This document shows positions 1-8,418 of a DNA stretch of 64,000 nucleotides, one piece after another. Origin of the DNA: Streptomyces cyaneofuscatus (GTDB lineage: Bacteria; Actinomycetota; Actinomycetes; Streptomycetales; Streptomycetaceae); contig NZ_JOEM01000021.1 in NCBI RefSeq assembly GCF_000718135.1, forward strand, positions 1 through 64,000. The letters run 5' to 3'. Each line of letters starts with the position of its first letter. The first letter of the stretch is position 1. The translations under genes were made by a program, and so were the position numbers. The notes beneath the pieces were generated by a model. The model was not told the DNA's origin. It searched no databases and saw only the letters and a list, made by a program, of their open reading frames with translations.

Positions 1-87
1 ACGGTCCAGCGTCAGGTCATCGGCGAAATGCCGGTCACCGGTCGCGTCGGGCACGTACTTCACACAGACAACGATCCTCAAGCTCAC
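1..87 (-). CDS. etfB: Electron transfer flavoprotein beta subunit, 5' end only
   Basis: Only the first 29 codons lie in the window; the gene runs off the left edge. The translation begins MSLRIVVCVKYVPDATGDRH, the typical start of actinobacterial EtfB. EtfB pairs with EtfA as the soluble FAD/AMP heterodimer that takes electrons from acyl-CoA dehydrogenases. The GTG start is preceded by AGGAGAG about six bases upstream. It is divergent from the TetR gene at 239, and a tandem palindrome (172-206) sits between them, so the TetR may control both. Identification rests on the N-terminus alone. Confidence 0.85.
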   Translation of the reverse strand, partial: MSLRIVVCVKYVPDATGDRHFADDLTLDR

Positions 88-103
88 GCCGGCTCTCCTG
101 CCT

Positions 104-153
104 ACCTGGGTGTGGTCCCCTGCCGATCGGGCCCGGTCCCACCTGGGTGTGGT
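104..153. repeat. Pair of 13-bp direct repeats in the etfB/TetR intergenic region
   Basis: The sequence ACCTGGGTGTGGT occurs exactly at 104-116 and again at 141-153, 37 bp apart. Both copies lie between the etfB start and the palindromic operators. They could bind a second regulator or contribute to the etfB promoter. Nothing more can be said from sequence alone. Confidence 0.5.
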
Positions 154-171
154 TTCTAAGGGTGACCTTAT

Positions 172-206
172 GGTACTCAGTACCCTCTGTAAAGGTACCC
201 AGTGCC
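172..206. promoter_or_regulatory. Tandem 13-bp palindromes, probable TetR operator (site 1)
   Basis: Two near-identical palindromes, GGTACTCAGTACC (172-184) and GGTACCCAGTGCC (194-206), have start points 22 bp apart, about two helical turns. They lie directly upstream of the TetR gene at 239 and divergent from etfB. The same paired arrangement recurs at 1080-1115 and 36582-36616. Assignment to the adjacent TetR is inferred from position and symmetry. Confidence 0.7.
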
Positions 207-238
207 AAAATTCTCCTTCCGGTGCTACGTTTCGCCGC

Positions 239-1003
239 ATGAGCGAGGCACGCGGACCCGAGAAGAAGACACCCATGCGGGAGGTGCTCGCCCAGGCTGC
301 CTTCCAGCTCTTCCTGGAGCGGGGCTTCGAGCGGACGACGGTCGACGACATCGTGGCGCGGGCCGGGGTGGGGCGGCGCTCCTTCTTCCGGTACTTCCCC
401 TCCAAGGAGGACGTGGTCTTCCCGGATCATGAGCGCTGTCTCGCCGAGATGACGGAGTTCCTCGCCGCCGTGGACGACGGCGATCCGGTGGGCGCGGTGT
501 GCGACGCGGCGCGGATCGTTCTCCGGATGTACGCGGCCGACCCCGAATTCTCCGTACAGCGCTACCGGCTCACCCGGGAGGTGCCCGGACTGCGGACGTA
601 CGAACTCTCCGTGGTGCGCCGGTACGAACAGACGCTCGCCGGTCACCTCCGGGGCCGCTTCGGGGCGGACGGCGACGGGGAGCTGCGGGCCGAGGTGATC
701 GCCGCCTCCGTGGTCGCCGCGCACAACAACGGGCTGCGGCTGTGGCTGCGTTCGGGCGGTGCGGGGGATCCCGAGGCGGCCGTGGATCATGCCCTCGACC
801 TGGTACGGGATGTGTGGGAGCGGCCCGCCGAGCCCTCGCCCGCGCTGGAGAAACAGCTTGATGGGCAGCTGGAGAAACCGGTGCCGGCCGGCGGCATCAC
901 CGCCGGATCCGGCGACAACGAGGTCATCGTCATGGTGGCCGCCAAAGGCACCCCCATGTGGCGCGTCGTGCAGCAGATCGAGGCGGCCGTCGGCGAGAGC
1001 TGA
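239..1003 (+). CDS. TetR-family regulator, probable acyl-CoA/ethylmalonyl-CoA regulon repressor
   Basis: This 254-aa protein has an N-terminal TetR helix-turn-helix at about residues 16-60 (TTVDDIVARAGVGRRSFFRYF). ATG 239 is chosen over the upstream GTG at 110 because the earlier part reads through the operator and has no TetR similarity. It resembles the TetR at 38400-39215: both have the SFFRYF/TFFRHF recognition helix, a PDH motif just after it, the phrase RYKLTREVP/RYRLTREVP and a C-terminal tail beginning VMVAAK or VLVAVA. The shared design and shared operator point to paralogous repressors sensing an acyl-CoA, but the ligand is not known from sequence. Palindromes at 172-206 imply autoregulation. 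Confidence 0.85.
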   Translation: MSEARGPEKKTPMREVLAQAAFQLFLERGFERTTVDDIVARAGVGRRSFFRYFPSKEDVVFPDHERCLAEMTEFLAAVDDGDPVGAVCDAARIVLRMYAADPEFSVQRYRLTREVPGLRTYELSVVRRYEQTLAGHLRGRFGADGDGELRAEVIAASVVAAHNNGLRLWLRSGGAGDPEAAVDHALDLVRDVWERPAEPSPALEKQLDGQLEKPVPAGGITAGSGDNEVIVMVAAKGTPMWRVVQQIEAAVGES

Positions 1004-1079
1004 GCGGCGCCGAAGGTGAGGGCTGAGCGGTCCCGCGGCGGCACCGGGCGACGCCCGCGGCAAGAACTCGGTAATAATC

Positions 1080-1115
1080 GGCACTCAGTGCCTTTACTCT
1101 CCGGCACTCAGTGCC
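1080..1115. promoter_or_regulatory. Tandem 13-bp palindromes, probable TetR operator (site 2)
   Basis: Two exact copies of the palindrome GGCACTCAGTGCC lie at 1080-1092 and 1103-1115, start to start 23 bp. They sit between the TetR gene and the OB-fold gene starting at 1180, about 65 bp upstream of that start. These are the most symmetric copies in the window and probably represent the consensus. Confidence 0.7.
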
Positions 1116-1179
1116 ATATGGTGCGGACGCGCCGTCAGCCAGGTGCGGCGCGTCCGAGTCGAGCGCAGGGGGTCGATCC

Positions 1180-1560
1180 GTGTCTCAGGCAGGAATGGGC
1201 ACCGTCCAGAAGGCGCACGAGGAGTGCGGCCTCTCCTACAACCGCTGCCGCTGGTGCGGCACCGCCTCCTTCCGGCGGTTGCTCTGCCCGGTGTGCGCGT
1301 CCAGTGAACTGGAGCCGGAACGCACCACCGGCCACGGGGTGGTCGTACGGACCGCCGTGGTCCACCGCTACACCGAGGCGGCGCGCAACGAATCCCTGGT
1401 CCGCTTCCCCGAGGGTTTCGTCTTCCGCTGCCAGGTCGTCGGCGCCGCACCGCAGATGGTGACGGTCGGCGCCCGCGTGAAGCCCCTCGCGGGGGAGGAC
1501 CCGGACTCGGGCGCCGTGGTCCTGGAGCTCTGCGAGCCGCCGGGGCAGCGGGACTGGTGA
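1180..1560 (+). CDS. Zn-ribbon/OB-fold protein (DUF35 family)
   Basis: This 126-aa protein has a four-cysteine rubredoxin-like zinc ribbon near the N-terminus (CRWCG...CPVCAS, about residues 18-38) followed by an OB-fold (VVRTAVVHRYTE...FRCQVVGAAPQMVTVGARV). DUF35 proteins accompany thiolases and other acyl-CoA enzymes and are thought to bind acyl-CoA; no catalytic activity is assigned here. The GTG at 1180 is preceded by GGGGG about eight bases upstream. The operator pair at 1080-1115 is immediately upstream, so it probably belongs to the same regulon as ccr. Confidence 0.75.
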   Translation: MSQAGMGTVQKAHEECGLSYNRCRWCGTASFRRLLCPVCASSELEPERTTGHGVVVRTAVVHRYTEAARNESLVRFPEGFVFRCQVVGAAPQMVTVGARVKPLAGEDPDSGAVVLELCEPPGQRDW

Positions 1561-1639
1561 CGCCCGCGCACACGTGGGCCGTACGAGCCTGACCGGCCGT
1601 ACTGCGGGCCGGGGCGCGGGCGTCACGGAGGCGTCCCGG

Positions 1640-2335
1640 TCAGCCGATCCGCTTGAGCAGTTCCTCGGCCAGTGGTGTGGAGGAGGCCGGGTTCTGACCG
1701 GTCACCAGGTTCCGGTCGGTGATCACGAACGGCGCCCAGGGCTCGCCCTCCTGGAAGTCCGCGCCCAGCGCCACCAGCCGGTCCTGGAGCAGCCACTTCG
1801 CCTTGTCCGCGAAGCCCGCCTGGGTCTCCTCGGCGTTGGTGAAGCCGGTCAGCCGGTAGCCGGTGAACGCGTTGGTGCCGTCCGGGCCCGTGGCGGCCAG
1901 CAGCGCCGCCGGGGCGTGGCAGACGACGCCGAGCGGCTTGCCCGAGGCCAGGGTCTCGGTGAGCAGCCGACCGGAGGCCGGGTCCACCGCGAGGTCCTCC
2001 ATCGGGCCGTGGCCGCCCGGGTAGAAGACGGCGTCGTACGCGTCCAGGTCCACGTTCTCCAGCGCGACCGGCCGCCGCAGCTCCTCGAACGCCTCAAGCC
2101 CCGCCGCCACCTTGTCGGCGCCCTCCTGGCCGCCGTTGACGTCGGGGGCCAGGCTGCCGCGGTCCACGGTCGGGACGACGCCGCCCGGGGTGGCGACGAC
2201 CACCTCATGGCCGGCGCCGGTGAACACCTGGTACGGGGCCACGGCCTCCTCGGCCCAGAAGCCCGTCGGATGGGCCGTACCGTCCGCCAGGGTCCAGTGG
2301 TCCGCGCCGGTCACCACGAAAAGGATCTTTGCCAT
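1640..2335 (-). CDS. DJ-1/PfpI (type 1 glutamine amidotransferase-like) protein
   Basis: This 231-aa protein has the DJ-1/Hsp31 fold: an N-terminal strand AKILFVVTGADHW, a conserved acidic region (FYPGGHGPMEDLA) and the nucleophile elbow VVCHAPAALL, whose cysteine is the likely active residue. Hsp31-type members act as glyoxalase III/deglycase or chaperone; the exact role cannot be read from sequence. ATG 2335 is favoured over ATG 2344 because GGAG lies at normal spacing before it. It stands alone downstream of the MarR-like gene. Confidence 0.8.
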   Translation of the reverse strand: MAKILFVVTGADHWTLADGTAHPTGFWAEEAVAPYQVFTGAGHEVVVATPGGVVPTVDRGSLAPDVNGGQEGADKVAAGLEAFEELRRPVALENVDLDAYDAVFYPGGHGPMEDLAVDPASGRLLTETLASGKPLGVVCHAPAALLAATGPDGTNAFTGYRLTGFTNAEETQAGFADKAKWLLQDRLVALGADFQEGEPWAPFVITDRNLVTGQNPASSTPLAEELLKRIG

Positions 2336-2539
2336 GTCGTACATCTCCGTTGGTCGGGGTGGCTGACCAGGCCGACGGTAGGCCCGGCCCGGCCAGGATC
2401 CGCGCCCCGCCGACGTGTGCCGGAAAGAGGCTTCCGACGGGTCGGCGGCGATCGGCCGTCCGGCGGATCGCCTGCCCCCGGCTGCCCGTCCGAATCATCC
2501 GGGGACGGCCGGCGCGCCCCGGCGCGCCCCTTCGCCAGG

Positions 2540-3046
2540 TCAGGACGTGGTGCGCCGGGCCTCCCAGTCGGCCACCAGCGCCTCGGTCTGCTCCACGAAC
2601 CCGCTGAACAGGTCGGCGAGCGAGGCCAGCCGGTCCCGGGCCTCGCCGTGCGCCACCGGGATGCCCGAGCTCAGCGTCTCGGTGAACTTGCGCATATGGG
2701 CGTTGTTCACCAGCAGCAGGTGCTGGAGGTCGCCCACCGCCTCGTAATCGATCCGCCTGCTGCCGGGCCTGGTGGAGCGCCGCACCAGGGTCCAGGCCTC
2801 CAACTGGCGGGCGGCCACGCTGAGTCCGCTCTTGGCCTGGCCGAGCTCGCGGGTCATGGTGTCGAGGTCCACCGGCTTGTTGCGCAGCAGGAGGTAGCCG
2901 AAGAGGCGGCCGGTGGCCTGGGGGAGGCCCCAGCGCTCCATCAGCGAGCCCATCTCGCTGATGAAGGAGGCTTCCCCCGCGCTGAACCCCTCGGGTCCGG
3001 GGGCCGGGGACGATCCGGCGTCGGGCGTGCTGTCGTGGTCAGTCAT
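2540..3046 (-). CDS. GbsR/MarR-type winged-helix regulator
   Basis: This 168-aa protein has a winged helix at about residues 30-95 (GLPQATGRLFGYLLLRNKPVDLDTM...) and a helical C-terminal dimerisation segment, as in GbsR-like MarR proteins. It lies 174 bp downstream of the ABC permease gene in the same orientation. Such regulators commonly control the adjacent two-component ABC exporter, and that is the inferred role. The inducer is unknown. Confidence 0.75.
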   Translation of the reverse strand: MTDHDSTPDAGSSPAPGPEGFSAGEASFISEMGSLMERWGLPQATGRLFGYLLLRNKPVDLDTMTRELGQAKSGLSVAARQLEAWTLVRRSTRPGSRRIDYEAVGDLQHLLLVNNAHMRKFTETLSSGIPVAHGEARDRLASLADLFSGFVEQTEALVADWEARRTTS

Positions 3047-3114
3047 GGTCTCGCTGGGTTTCTCAGGCCTTGAGGAAGGCGACGGTCAGCCGGTGGCCCG
3101 CCGAGCGGATGTTA

Positions 3115-3164
3115 CGGGAAGGGCCGGGGATCCGGGAAAGGGCCGGGATCCGGGAAAGGGCCGG
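3115..3164. repeat. 18-bp tandem repeat, about 2.8 copies
   Basis: Units beginning CGGGAAAGGGCCGG and ending GGATC occur at 3115-3132, 3133-3150 and, incomplete, 3151-3164. The array occupies the gap between the permease stop and the MarR-like gene. It contains no open reading frame of its own. The function is unknown; it may be simple slippage expansion. Confidence 0.7.
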
Positions 3165-3219
3165 CCCGGCGCCTCCGGGGGAGACGCCGGGCCGCTCCGG
3201 GCGGGCGCGGACCTGCGGG

Positions 3220-4026
3220 TCAGGCGTTCTTGATGTCGCGCCGGTCCACCGCGTACGTCCCGGCGGCGACGACCACGGCCGAGACGGCCACCAGCAGCGC
3301 GACCCCGCCCCACGGGACGCCGTTGACCAGCGGATCGCTGCCCAGCGCCCACTCCCAGGGGGAGAGGTTCGCGAGCGGCTCCAGGGCGTCGGACATCGGC
3401 GCGATGCCGTGCAGCAGGTACCCCACGACGAGCACCCCCGCCGCCACGCCCAGCGCGGGACCACGCCCGAGGCCGAACCCGACGATGGCGTACGCGATCC
3501 CCGCGTGCAGCACGGCCAGCAGGGCGACGGTCAGCGTCACCGCGGCCACCCCGCCGGCGGAGACGTCCATGTCGTACGAGACCACCGAGCCGTACACCGA
3601 CAGCCAGACCAGCACACTGGTGAGGACCAGGCCGAAGGCCACGCAGAGGAAGCGCACCAGGAAGACCTGGCGGCGGGCCACCGGCAGCGCGAGCAGCAGT
3701 TCGAGCCGCCCGGCCTCCTCGTCGCCGCCGGTCAGGGCGGCGGTGGCGGTGACGGCCATCAGGCCGAGGAGCAGCGGCAGCAGGACCGCGTACAGATTGC
3801 CCTTGAGATAGCCGCTGGCGCTGGCGATCTGGTCGACCCCGAGCGCGGCGGCCAGCTCCGGCGACAGACCGGTGGAGAAGTCCTCCAGGGCGCCGGAGCT
3901 CTCCATCGAGGGCCAGGCGCCGACGACGGAGAGTGCGAGCAGGACCAGCGCGGCCGACCAGGCGATCAGGGTGCGCTTCTGGATCTGTACTCCGCGCCGG
4001 AAGATCTCCGAGCTGGGCGATGACAT
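3220..4026 (-). CDS. ABC-2 type exporter permease
   Basis: This 268-aa integral membrane protein has about six hydrophobic segments (for example LIAWSAALVLLALSVVGAW near residue 21 and LYAVLLPLLLGLMAVTATAAL near residue 78). It shows the ABC-2 pattern of a first helix, a large external loop and then five helices, the last being VALLVAVSAVVVAAGTYAV. It is encoded 73 bp downstream of the ATPase gene and should form the exporter with it. Related Streptomyces pairs export drugs or peptides; the substrate cannot be inferred here. Confidence 0.85.
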   Translation of the reverse strand: MSSPSSEIFRRGVQIQKRTLIAWSAALVLLALSVVGAWPSMESSGALEDFSTGLSPELAAALGVDQIASASGYLKGNLYAVLLPLLLGLMAVTATAALTGGDEEAGRLELLLALPVARRQVFLVRFLCVAFGLVLTSVLVWLSVYGSVVSYDMDVSAGGVAAVTLTVALLAVLHAGIAYAIVGFGLGRGPALGVAAGVLVVGYLLHGIAPMSDALEPLANLSPWEWALGSDPLVNGVPWGGVALLVAVSAVVVAAGTYAVDRRDIKNA

Positions 4027-4099
4027 GTGTTTCCCTTCCGGCCGGCCCGGGGGAGCGGCCTTGGTGACTGATGACCCGTGGCGGTGGCGGCCGGCGTCG

Positions 4100-5056
4100 C
4101 TACCGCACCGGATCGGCGGCCGGGGAGGGCTCCTCGGCGGTGGAGCTCCGGCTGCTGGGGACGTCCTGCTGGTAGTACTCCAGGAACGCCTCCTCCAGGT
4201 CCGGTTCGGGCGCGGTGAGCGTCGTGATCCGGTGGTCCGCCAGGAAGGTCAGCAGCGCGTCGGGCGAGCCCGCCCAGGCCAGCGAGACCTCCTGGCCCTC
4301 CGGCCGGCGCCGCTCCACACCCGATGCCCCGTCCAGGGCGGCCAGCGCGTCGAGCGGCACGTCCTGGCCCTCCGCGAAGGTGATGTGGAAGCGCTGCGCG
4401 GCCTGGCGGCGCAGCTCGCGCGTCGGCCCGGAGGCGGCGAGCTTGCCGCCCTGGAGTACGGCGACCAGGTCCGCGACCCGCTCGACCTCGGAGAGGATGT
4501 GCGAGGAGAGCAGCACGCTCTGCCCGTGCTCCCGGGCCTCCTCGACGGTGGTCAGGAAAACCTGCTGCATCAACGGGTCGAGCCCGTTGGTCGGTTCGTC
4601 GAGGATCAGCAGCTCCGGCCTGGCCATGAAGGCGCCGACGAGGCCGACCTTGCGGCGGTTGCCGGTGGAGAGCCCGCGCACCTGCCGGGACGGGTCGACG
4701 CCGAACCGCTGGACCAGCTCGTCGCGGTAGGAGGTGTCCGTCAGTCCTCGCAGCCGCCCCCAGGAGGTCAGCGTCTGCCCGATGGTCAGCCGCTCGTCCA
4801 GCCGCAGTTCGCCGGGGAGGTAGCCGATGCGCCGCCGGACCTCGGGGTCGGTCGGGTCCTGGCCGAACACTCTGACCTGGCCCGACGTGGGCCGGGAGAG
4901 GCCCATGAGCATACGGATGGTGGTGCTCTTGCCCGCTCCGTTGGGGCCCAGGTAGCCGTAGATCACGCCCAGGGGGACCGTCAGGTTCAGCCGGTTCAGC
5001 GCGGTGAAGTCACCGAACTTCTTGGTGACATCAGTACATTCGATGAGAGGGGTCAC
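4100..5056 (-). CDS. ABC exporter ATP-binding protein
   Basis: This 318-aa ATPase has the Walker A motif GPNGAGKST, a signature-like LSTGNRRKVGL, Walker B LLILDEPTNGLDPL and the switch-histidine region LLSSHIL. The DrrA-like C-terminal part ends in an EAFLEYY motif typical of daunorubicin-type exporters. It pairs with the downstream permease. The GTG at 5056 begins VTPLIECTDVTKKFG, which matches the family start. An in-frame GTG at 5122 would add 22 residues but has no ribosome binding site, so the longer form is less likely unless it is leaderless. Confidence 0.85.
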   Translation of the reverse strand: MTPLIECTDVTKKFGDFTALNRLNLTVPLGVIYGYLGPNGAGKSTTIRMLMGLSRPTSGQVRVFGQDPTDPEVRRRIGYLPGELRLDERLTIGQTLTSWGRLRGLTDTSYRDELVQRFGVDPSRQVRGLSTGNRRKVGLVGAFMARPELLILDEPTNGLDPLMQQVFLTTVEEAREHGQSVLLSSHILSEVERVADLVAVLQGGKLAASGPTRELRRQAAQRFHITFAEGQDVPLDALAALDGASGVERRRPEGQEVSLAWAGSPDALLTFLADHRITTLTAPEPDLEEAFLEYYQQDVPSSRSSTAEEPSPAADPVR

Positions 5057-5246
5057 GTCTCTTCTGCTCTCTCCTCTTGCGTCTTGTCTTGCGTCTTGCG
5101 TCCACACGTACGGCTCGTTCACTGGTTACTGAATCTGATCAACAAGACTATCGGCGCAGCTCACCAGCTGCAACGGAATGCTCACCTCCCGTGGCCCGAA
5201 ATGCTCCGGTCCGAAGGGCCCCGGCGGACCGTGCTTAGCTGGAGCC

Positions 5247-6092
5247 ATGATCGATGACTTCCTGTACGGAACCGCCGGGCCCACCGGACCGCTCGCCGAG
5301 GTCGAGGCGGCCGTGCGCGCCGCGGCCGCGGCCGAGATCATGCCGCGCCACCGGAAGCTCGCCGCCCACGAGATCATCGAGAAGAGCGGCCCGCACGACC
5401 TGGTCACCGCCGCCGACCGGCTGGCCGAGGAGCACCTCACCGCCGCCCTCACCAAGCTGCTGCCCGGCTCGGTCGTCGTCGGCGAGGAGGCCGTCCACGC
5501 CGACCCGGCGGTCTACGACGCCCTCGGCGGCGACGCCCCGGTCTGGATCGTCGACCCGGTCGACGGCACCCGCCAGTTCGTCCGGGGCGAGGCCGGTTTC
5601 TGCACCCTGGTCGCCCTCGCCCTGCACGGCGAGGTCCACGCCTCGTGGACGTACGCGCCGGTTCTCGGCGAGATGGCTGTCGCCGTACGCGGCCGGGGCG
5701 CCACCCTGAACGGCACCCCAGTGCGCTCCGGCGCGCCCGCCCCCGGCGCCGTGCTGAACGTGGCGATGTCGCACCCCGACTACACCACCGAGGCGCAGAA
5801 GCGGGCCCTGCTCGGCCTGCGCACCGAAGGCATCGCCCCCCGCCCCTGCGGCTCGGCCGGGCTCGAATACCTGGCGGTCGCACGCGGTGCCCAGGATGCC
5901 GTCGCCTTCAACTGGGAGCTCGCCTGGGACCATGCGGCGGGCCTGCTCCTGGTCACCGAGGCGGGCGGTGCCCAGGCGACCCTGTCGGGTGCCCCGTACC
6001 GGATCGCGGGCGGCAACGACCTGCCGTTCACGGCGGCCCGCGACGAGGCCACCGCCCAGCGCGTCCTGGCCGCCCTGAGGGCGGGCGGCTGA
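5247..6092 (+). CDS. Inositol monophosphatase-family phosphatase
   Basis: This 281-aa Mg2+-dependent phosphatase has all family metal-site motifs: [18 protein letters not shown] and the C-terminal WDHAAG. Members hydrolyse inositol phosphate, histidinol phosphate or 3'-phosphoadenosine phosphates; the sequence does not settle which. ATG 5247 follows GGAGCC and matches the family N-terminus. The gene is divergent from the ABC exporter operon. Its stop codon lies just inside the first unit of an 18-bp tandem repeat. Confidence 0.85.
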   Translation: MIDDFLYGTAGPTGPLAEVEAAVRAAAAAEIMPRHRKLAAHEIIEKSGPHDLVTAADRLAEEHLTAALTKLLPGSVVVGEEAVHADPAVYDALGGDAPVWIVDPVDGTRQFVRGEAGFCTLVALALHGEVHASWTYAPVLGEMAVAVRGRGATLNGTPVRSGAPAPGAVLNVAMSHPDYTTEAQKRALLGLRTEGIAPRPCGSAGLEYLAVARGAQDAVAFNWELAWDHAAGLLLVTEAGGAQATLSGAPYRIAGGNDLPFTAARDEATAQRVLAALRAGG

Positions 6093-6160
6093 TCCACCCC
6101 GGGCGGCTGACCCATCCCGGGCGGCTGATCCACCCCGGGCGGCTGAACCATCCCGGGCGG
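6083..6160. repeat. 18-bp tandem repeat, 4.3 copies, overlapping a stop codon
   Basis: Units of GGGCGGCTGATCCACCCC lie at 6083-6100, 6101-6118, 6119-6136 and 6137-6154, with a partial copy at 6155-6160. Copies 1 and 3 are identical; copies 2 and 4 differ at a few positions. The TGA that ends the phosphatase gene is part of unit 1, and every unit repeats that TGA in the same frame because the period is a multiple of three. The array therefore supplies backup stop codons and may be a slippage product. Confidence 0.8.
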
Positions 6161-6267
6161 TCCGGCCGACGGCTCCCCGGGCCGGGCCCCGGGGTCCCCG
6201 CGTCCGCGCTGTCGGTGCGCCCGAATACCCTGGGGTTCCGCCTGCCGGCCGACGAAGGAGTCCCAAG

Positions 6268-7683
6268 GTGCCGTCGATGCTCGATGCGGTCGTCGTGGGG
6301 GCCGGGCCCAACGGGCTGACCGCCGCCGCCGAACTGGCCCGCAGGGGCTTCGCCGTGGAGGTCCACGAGGCGCACGACACCGTCGGCGGAGGCGCCCGCA
6401 CCGAGGAGCTGACGCTGCCGGGGTTCCGGCACGACCCCTGCTCCGCCGTGCACCCGCTCGGCATCGGCTCGCCCGCGTTCAGGGCGATGCCCCTGGGCCG
6501 GCACGGCCTTGAGTGGCTGCACCCCGAGGTCGACCTCGCCCACCCCTTCCCCGACGGCACCGCCGCCGCGCTCACCCGCTCCGTCGGCGAGAGCGCGATG
6601 ACGCTCGGCCCCGCCGACGCGGGCGCCTACCGCCGCCTCGTCGCCCCCTTCACCGGCCGCTGGGACACCCTCGCCGCCGACTTCCTGCGCACCCCCTGGG
6701 ACGGCCTGCCCCGCGATCCGTACCGGCTGGCCCGCTTCGGCCTGCTCGGCCTCCAGCCCGCCTCCTGGGTCTCCCGGCGCTTCCAGGGCGAGAAGGCCCG
6801 CGGCCTCTTCGCCGGGCTCGCCGCCCACGCCATAGCTCCCACCAGCGGCTTCGCCACCTCGGCCATCGCCCTCGTCTTCGCGCTCGCCGCCCACGAGAAC
6901 GGCTGGCCGGTGCCGCGCGGCGGATCGCAGGCCATCTCGGAGGCCCTCGCCTCCTATCTCCGCGAACAGGGCGGGACCATCCGCACCGGCAGCGAGGTCA
7001 AGCGGCTCGACGAACTCCCGCCCGCCCGCGCCTACATCTTCGACACGTCACCCTCCGCGCTCGCCCGCATCGCCGGCCTCGGCTCCGCCTACAGCCACTA
7101 CCGCTACGGCGCCTCCGCCTTCAAGATCGACTACGCGCTCTCCGGCCCCGTCCCCTGGACCGCCGAGGCCGCCCGCCGCGCCGGCACCGTCCACATCGGC
7201 CCCGACGCCCGCACCATCGACACCGCGCTCAGGGCCGCAGTCGACGGCCGCGACCCCTCCGTCCCCTTCCTCATCACCGCCCAGCCCAGCCTCACCGACC
7301 CCTCCCGCGCCCCCGAAGGACGCCACGTCTTCTGGGTGTACGGGCATGTCCCGGCCGACTGGGAGGGCGACGCCACCGACGTCATCGAACGCCAACTGGA
7401 GCGCTTCGCCCCCGGGTTCCGCGACCTGGTCCTCGCCCGGGCCGTCTCCGGACCGCCCCAACTCGCCGCCCGCAACGCCAACTACGTCGGCGGCGACATC
7501 GCCTGCGGAGCCTTCTCCGGCCTCCAGACCCTGCTCCGCCCCAAGCTCGCCCGCGTCCCGTACGCCACCGCGCACCCGGCGGTCTTCCTCTGCTCCTCGG
7601 CCACCCCGCCCGGACCCGGTGTGCACGGCATGTCCGGCCACCACGCTGCCAAGGCCGTATGGCGCCGGCTGCGCGCCGCCTGA
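6268..7683 (+). CDS. FAD-dependent phytoene-desaturase-like oxidoreductase
   Basis: This 471-aa protein has an N-terminal dinucleotide-binding motif [13 protein letters not shown] (about residues 7-19) followed by the [17 protein letters not shown] region of CrtI-like and amine-oxidase-like flavoproteins. The C-terminal FAD contact is [14 protein letters not shown]. The GTG start has the strong site GAAGGAG. No carotenoid genes are adjacent, so a true carotenoid role is doubtful; it belongs to the broad NAD(P)/FAD-dependent NDUF9-like group. The substrate is unknown. Confidence 0.8.
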   Translation: MPSMLDAVVVGAGPNGLTAAAELARRGFAVEVHEAHDTVGGGARTEELTLPGFRHDPCSAVHPLGIGSPAFRAMPLGRHGLEWLHPEVDLAHPFPDGTAAALTRSVGESAMTLGPADAGAYRRLVAPFTGRWDTLAADFLRTPWDGLPRDPYRLARFGLLGLQPASWVSRRFQGEKARGLFAGLAAHAIAPTSGFATSAIALVFALAAHENGWPVPRGGSQAISEALASYLREQGGTIRTGSEVKRLDELPPARAYIFDTSPSALARIAGLGSAYSHYRYGASAFKIDYALSGPVPWTAEAARRAGTVHIGPDARTIDTALRAAVDGRDPSVPFLITAQPSLTDPSRAPEGRHVFWVYGHVPADWEGDATDVIERQLERFAPGFRDLVLARAVSGPPQLAARNANYVGGDIACGAFSGLQTLLRPKLARVPYATAHPAVFLCSSATPPGPGVHGMSGHHAAKAVWRRLRAA

Positions 7684-7775
7684 AATCCGCCGCCGGGAGC
7701 AGGGCGGTGCCGTCCCGCGGGCCCGGTCCGTGGGAGCGGGCGGCACGGGCGCGTCGAGCGCGGCATGATGTCCGC

Positions 7776-8312
7776 ATGAGCACCTCCGTCACCCCCGCGG
7801 TCCGCCTGGTCCGCGGTGACATCACCGACCAGTCCGTCGACGTCATCGTCAACGCCGCGAACTCCTCGCTCCTCGGCGGCGGCGGGGTCGACGGGGCCAT
7901 CCACCGGCGCGGCGGCCCCGAGATCCTCGCCGCCTGCCGGGAGCTGCGCGCCTCGCAGTACGGCAAGGGCCTGGCCACCGGCCGGGCCGTCGCCACCACG
8001 GCCGGACGCCTGGCCGCGCGCTGGGTGGTCCACACGGTCGGCCCGGTCTTCTCCGGCGCCCAGGACCGCTCCGCACTGCTCGCCTCCTGTTACCGCGAAT
8101 CCCTGCACCTGGCCGCCGAACTGGGCGCCAGGACCGTCGCGTTCCCGGCGATCTCGACGGGCATCTACGGCTGGCCGATGGACGACGGGGCGCGGATCGC
8201 CGTGCGCACGGTGCTCGCGGAGACAGTCGCCCCGGTCGAGGAGGTGCGGTTCGTGCTCTTCGACGCGCACGCGTACGTGGAGTTCGAGGAAGTCCTCGCG
8301 ATGCGCGGCTGA
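7776..8312 (+). CDS. Macro-domain ADP-ribose hydrolase
   Basis: This 178-aa stand-alone macro domain has the canonical ligand motifs GDIT, VNAANSSLLGGGGVDGAIHRRGG and the phosphate loop FPAISTGIYG. Such proteins remove O-acetyl groups from O-acetyl-ADP-ribose or release ADP-ribose from modified proteins. The length fits a single-domain YmdB type. ATG 7776 is the family start; upstream in-frame sequence is arginine/proline-rich and is a reading-frame shadow of the preceding gene. Confidence 0.9.
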   Translation: MSTSVTPAVRLVRGDITDQSVDVIVNAANSSLLGGGGVDGAIHRRGGPEILAACRELRASQYGKGLATGRAVATTAGRLAARWVVHTVGPVFSGAQDRSALLASCYRESLHLAAELGARTVAFPAISTGIYGWPMDDGARIAVRTVLAETVAPVEEVRFVLFDAHAYVEFEEVLAMRG

Positions 8313-8418
8313 CACCCGGGGGAACGGCGGCGGCTCCACGGGCCACAGTCTGCGGGCCCCGAGGCCCATGTCGGATTTCCGCCAGCCAGGCCCCTGACCG
8401 GTGACCCATCCTGGAACC

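Noticed and set aside
1574..3073. A 499-aa plus-strand frame opposite the DJ-1-like and MarR-like genes
   Set aside because: It has no family features and covers two genes with good motifs on the other strand.
6083..6160. CRISPR array
   Set aside because: The 18-bp units are directly adjacent with no spacers and no cas genes are present.
6268..7683. Carotenoid biosynthesis gene
   Set aside because: The protein is desaturase-like, but no phytoene synthase, cyclase or prenyl synthase gene is near, so a carotenoid role is not claimed.
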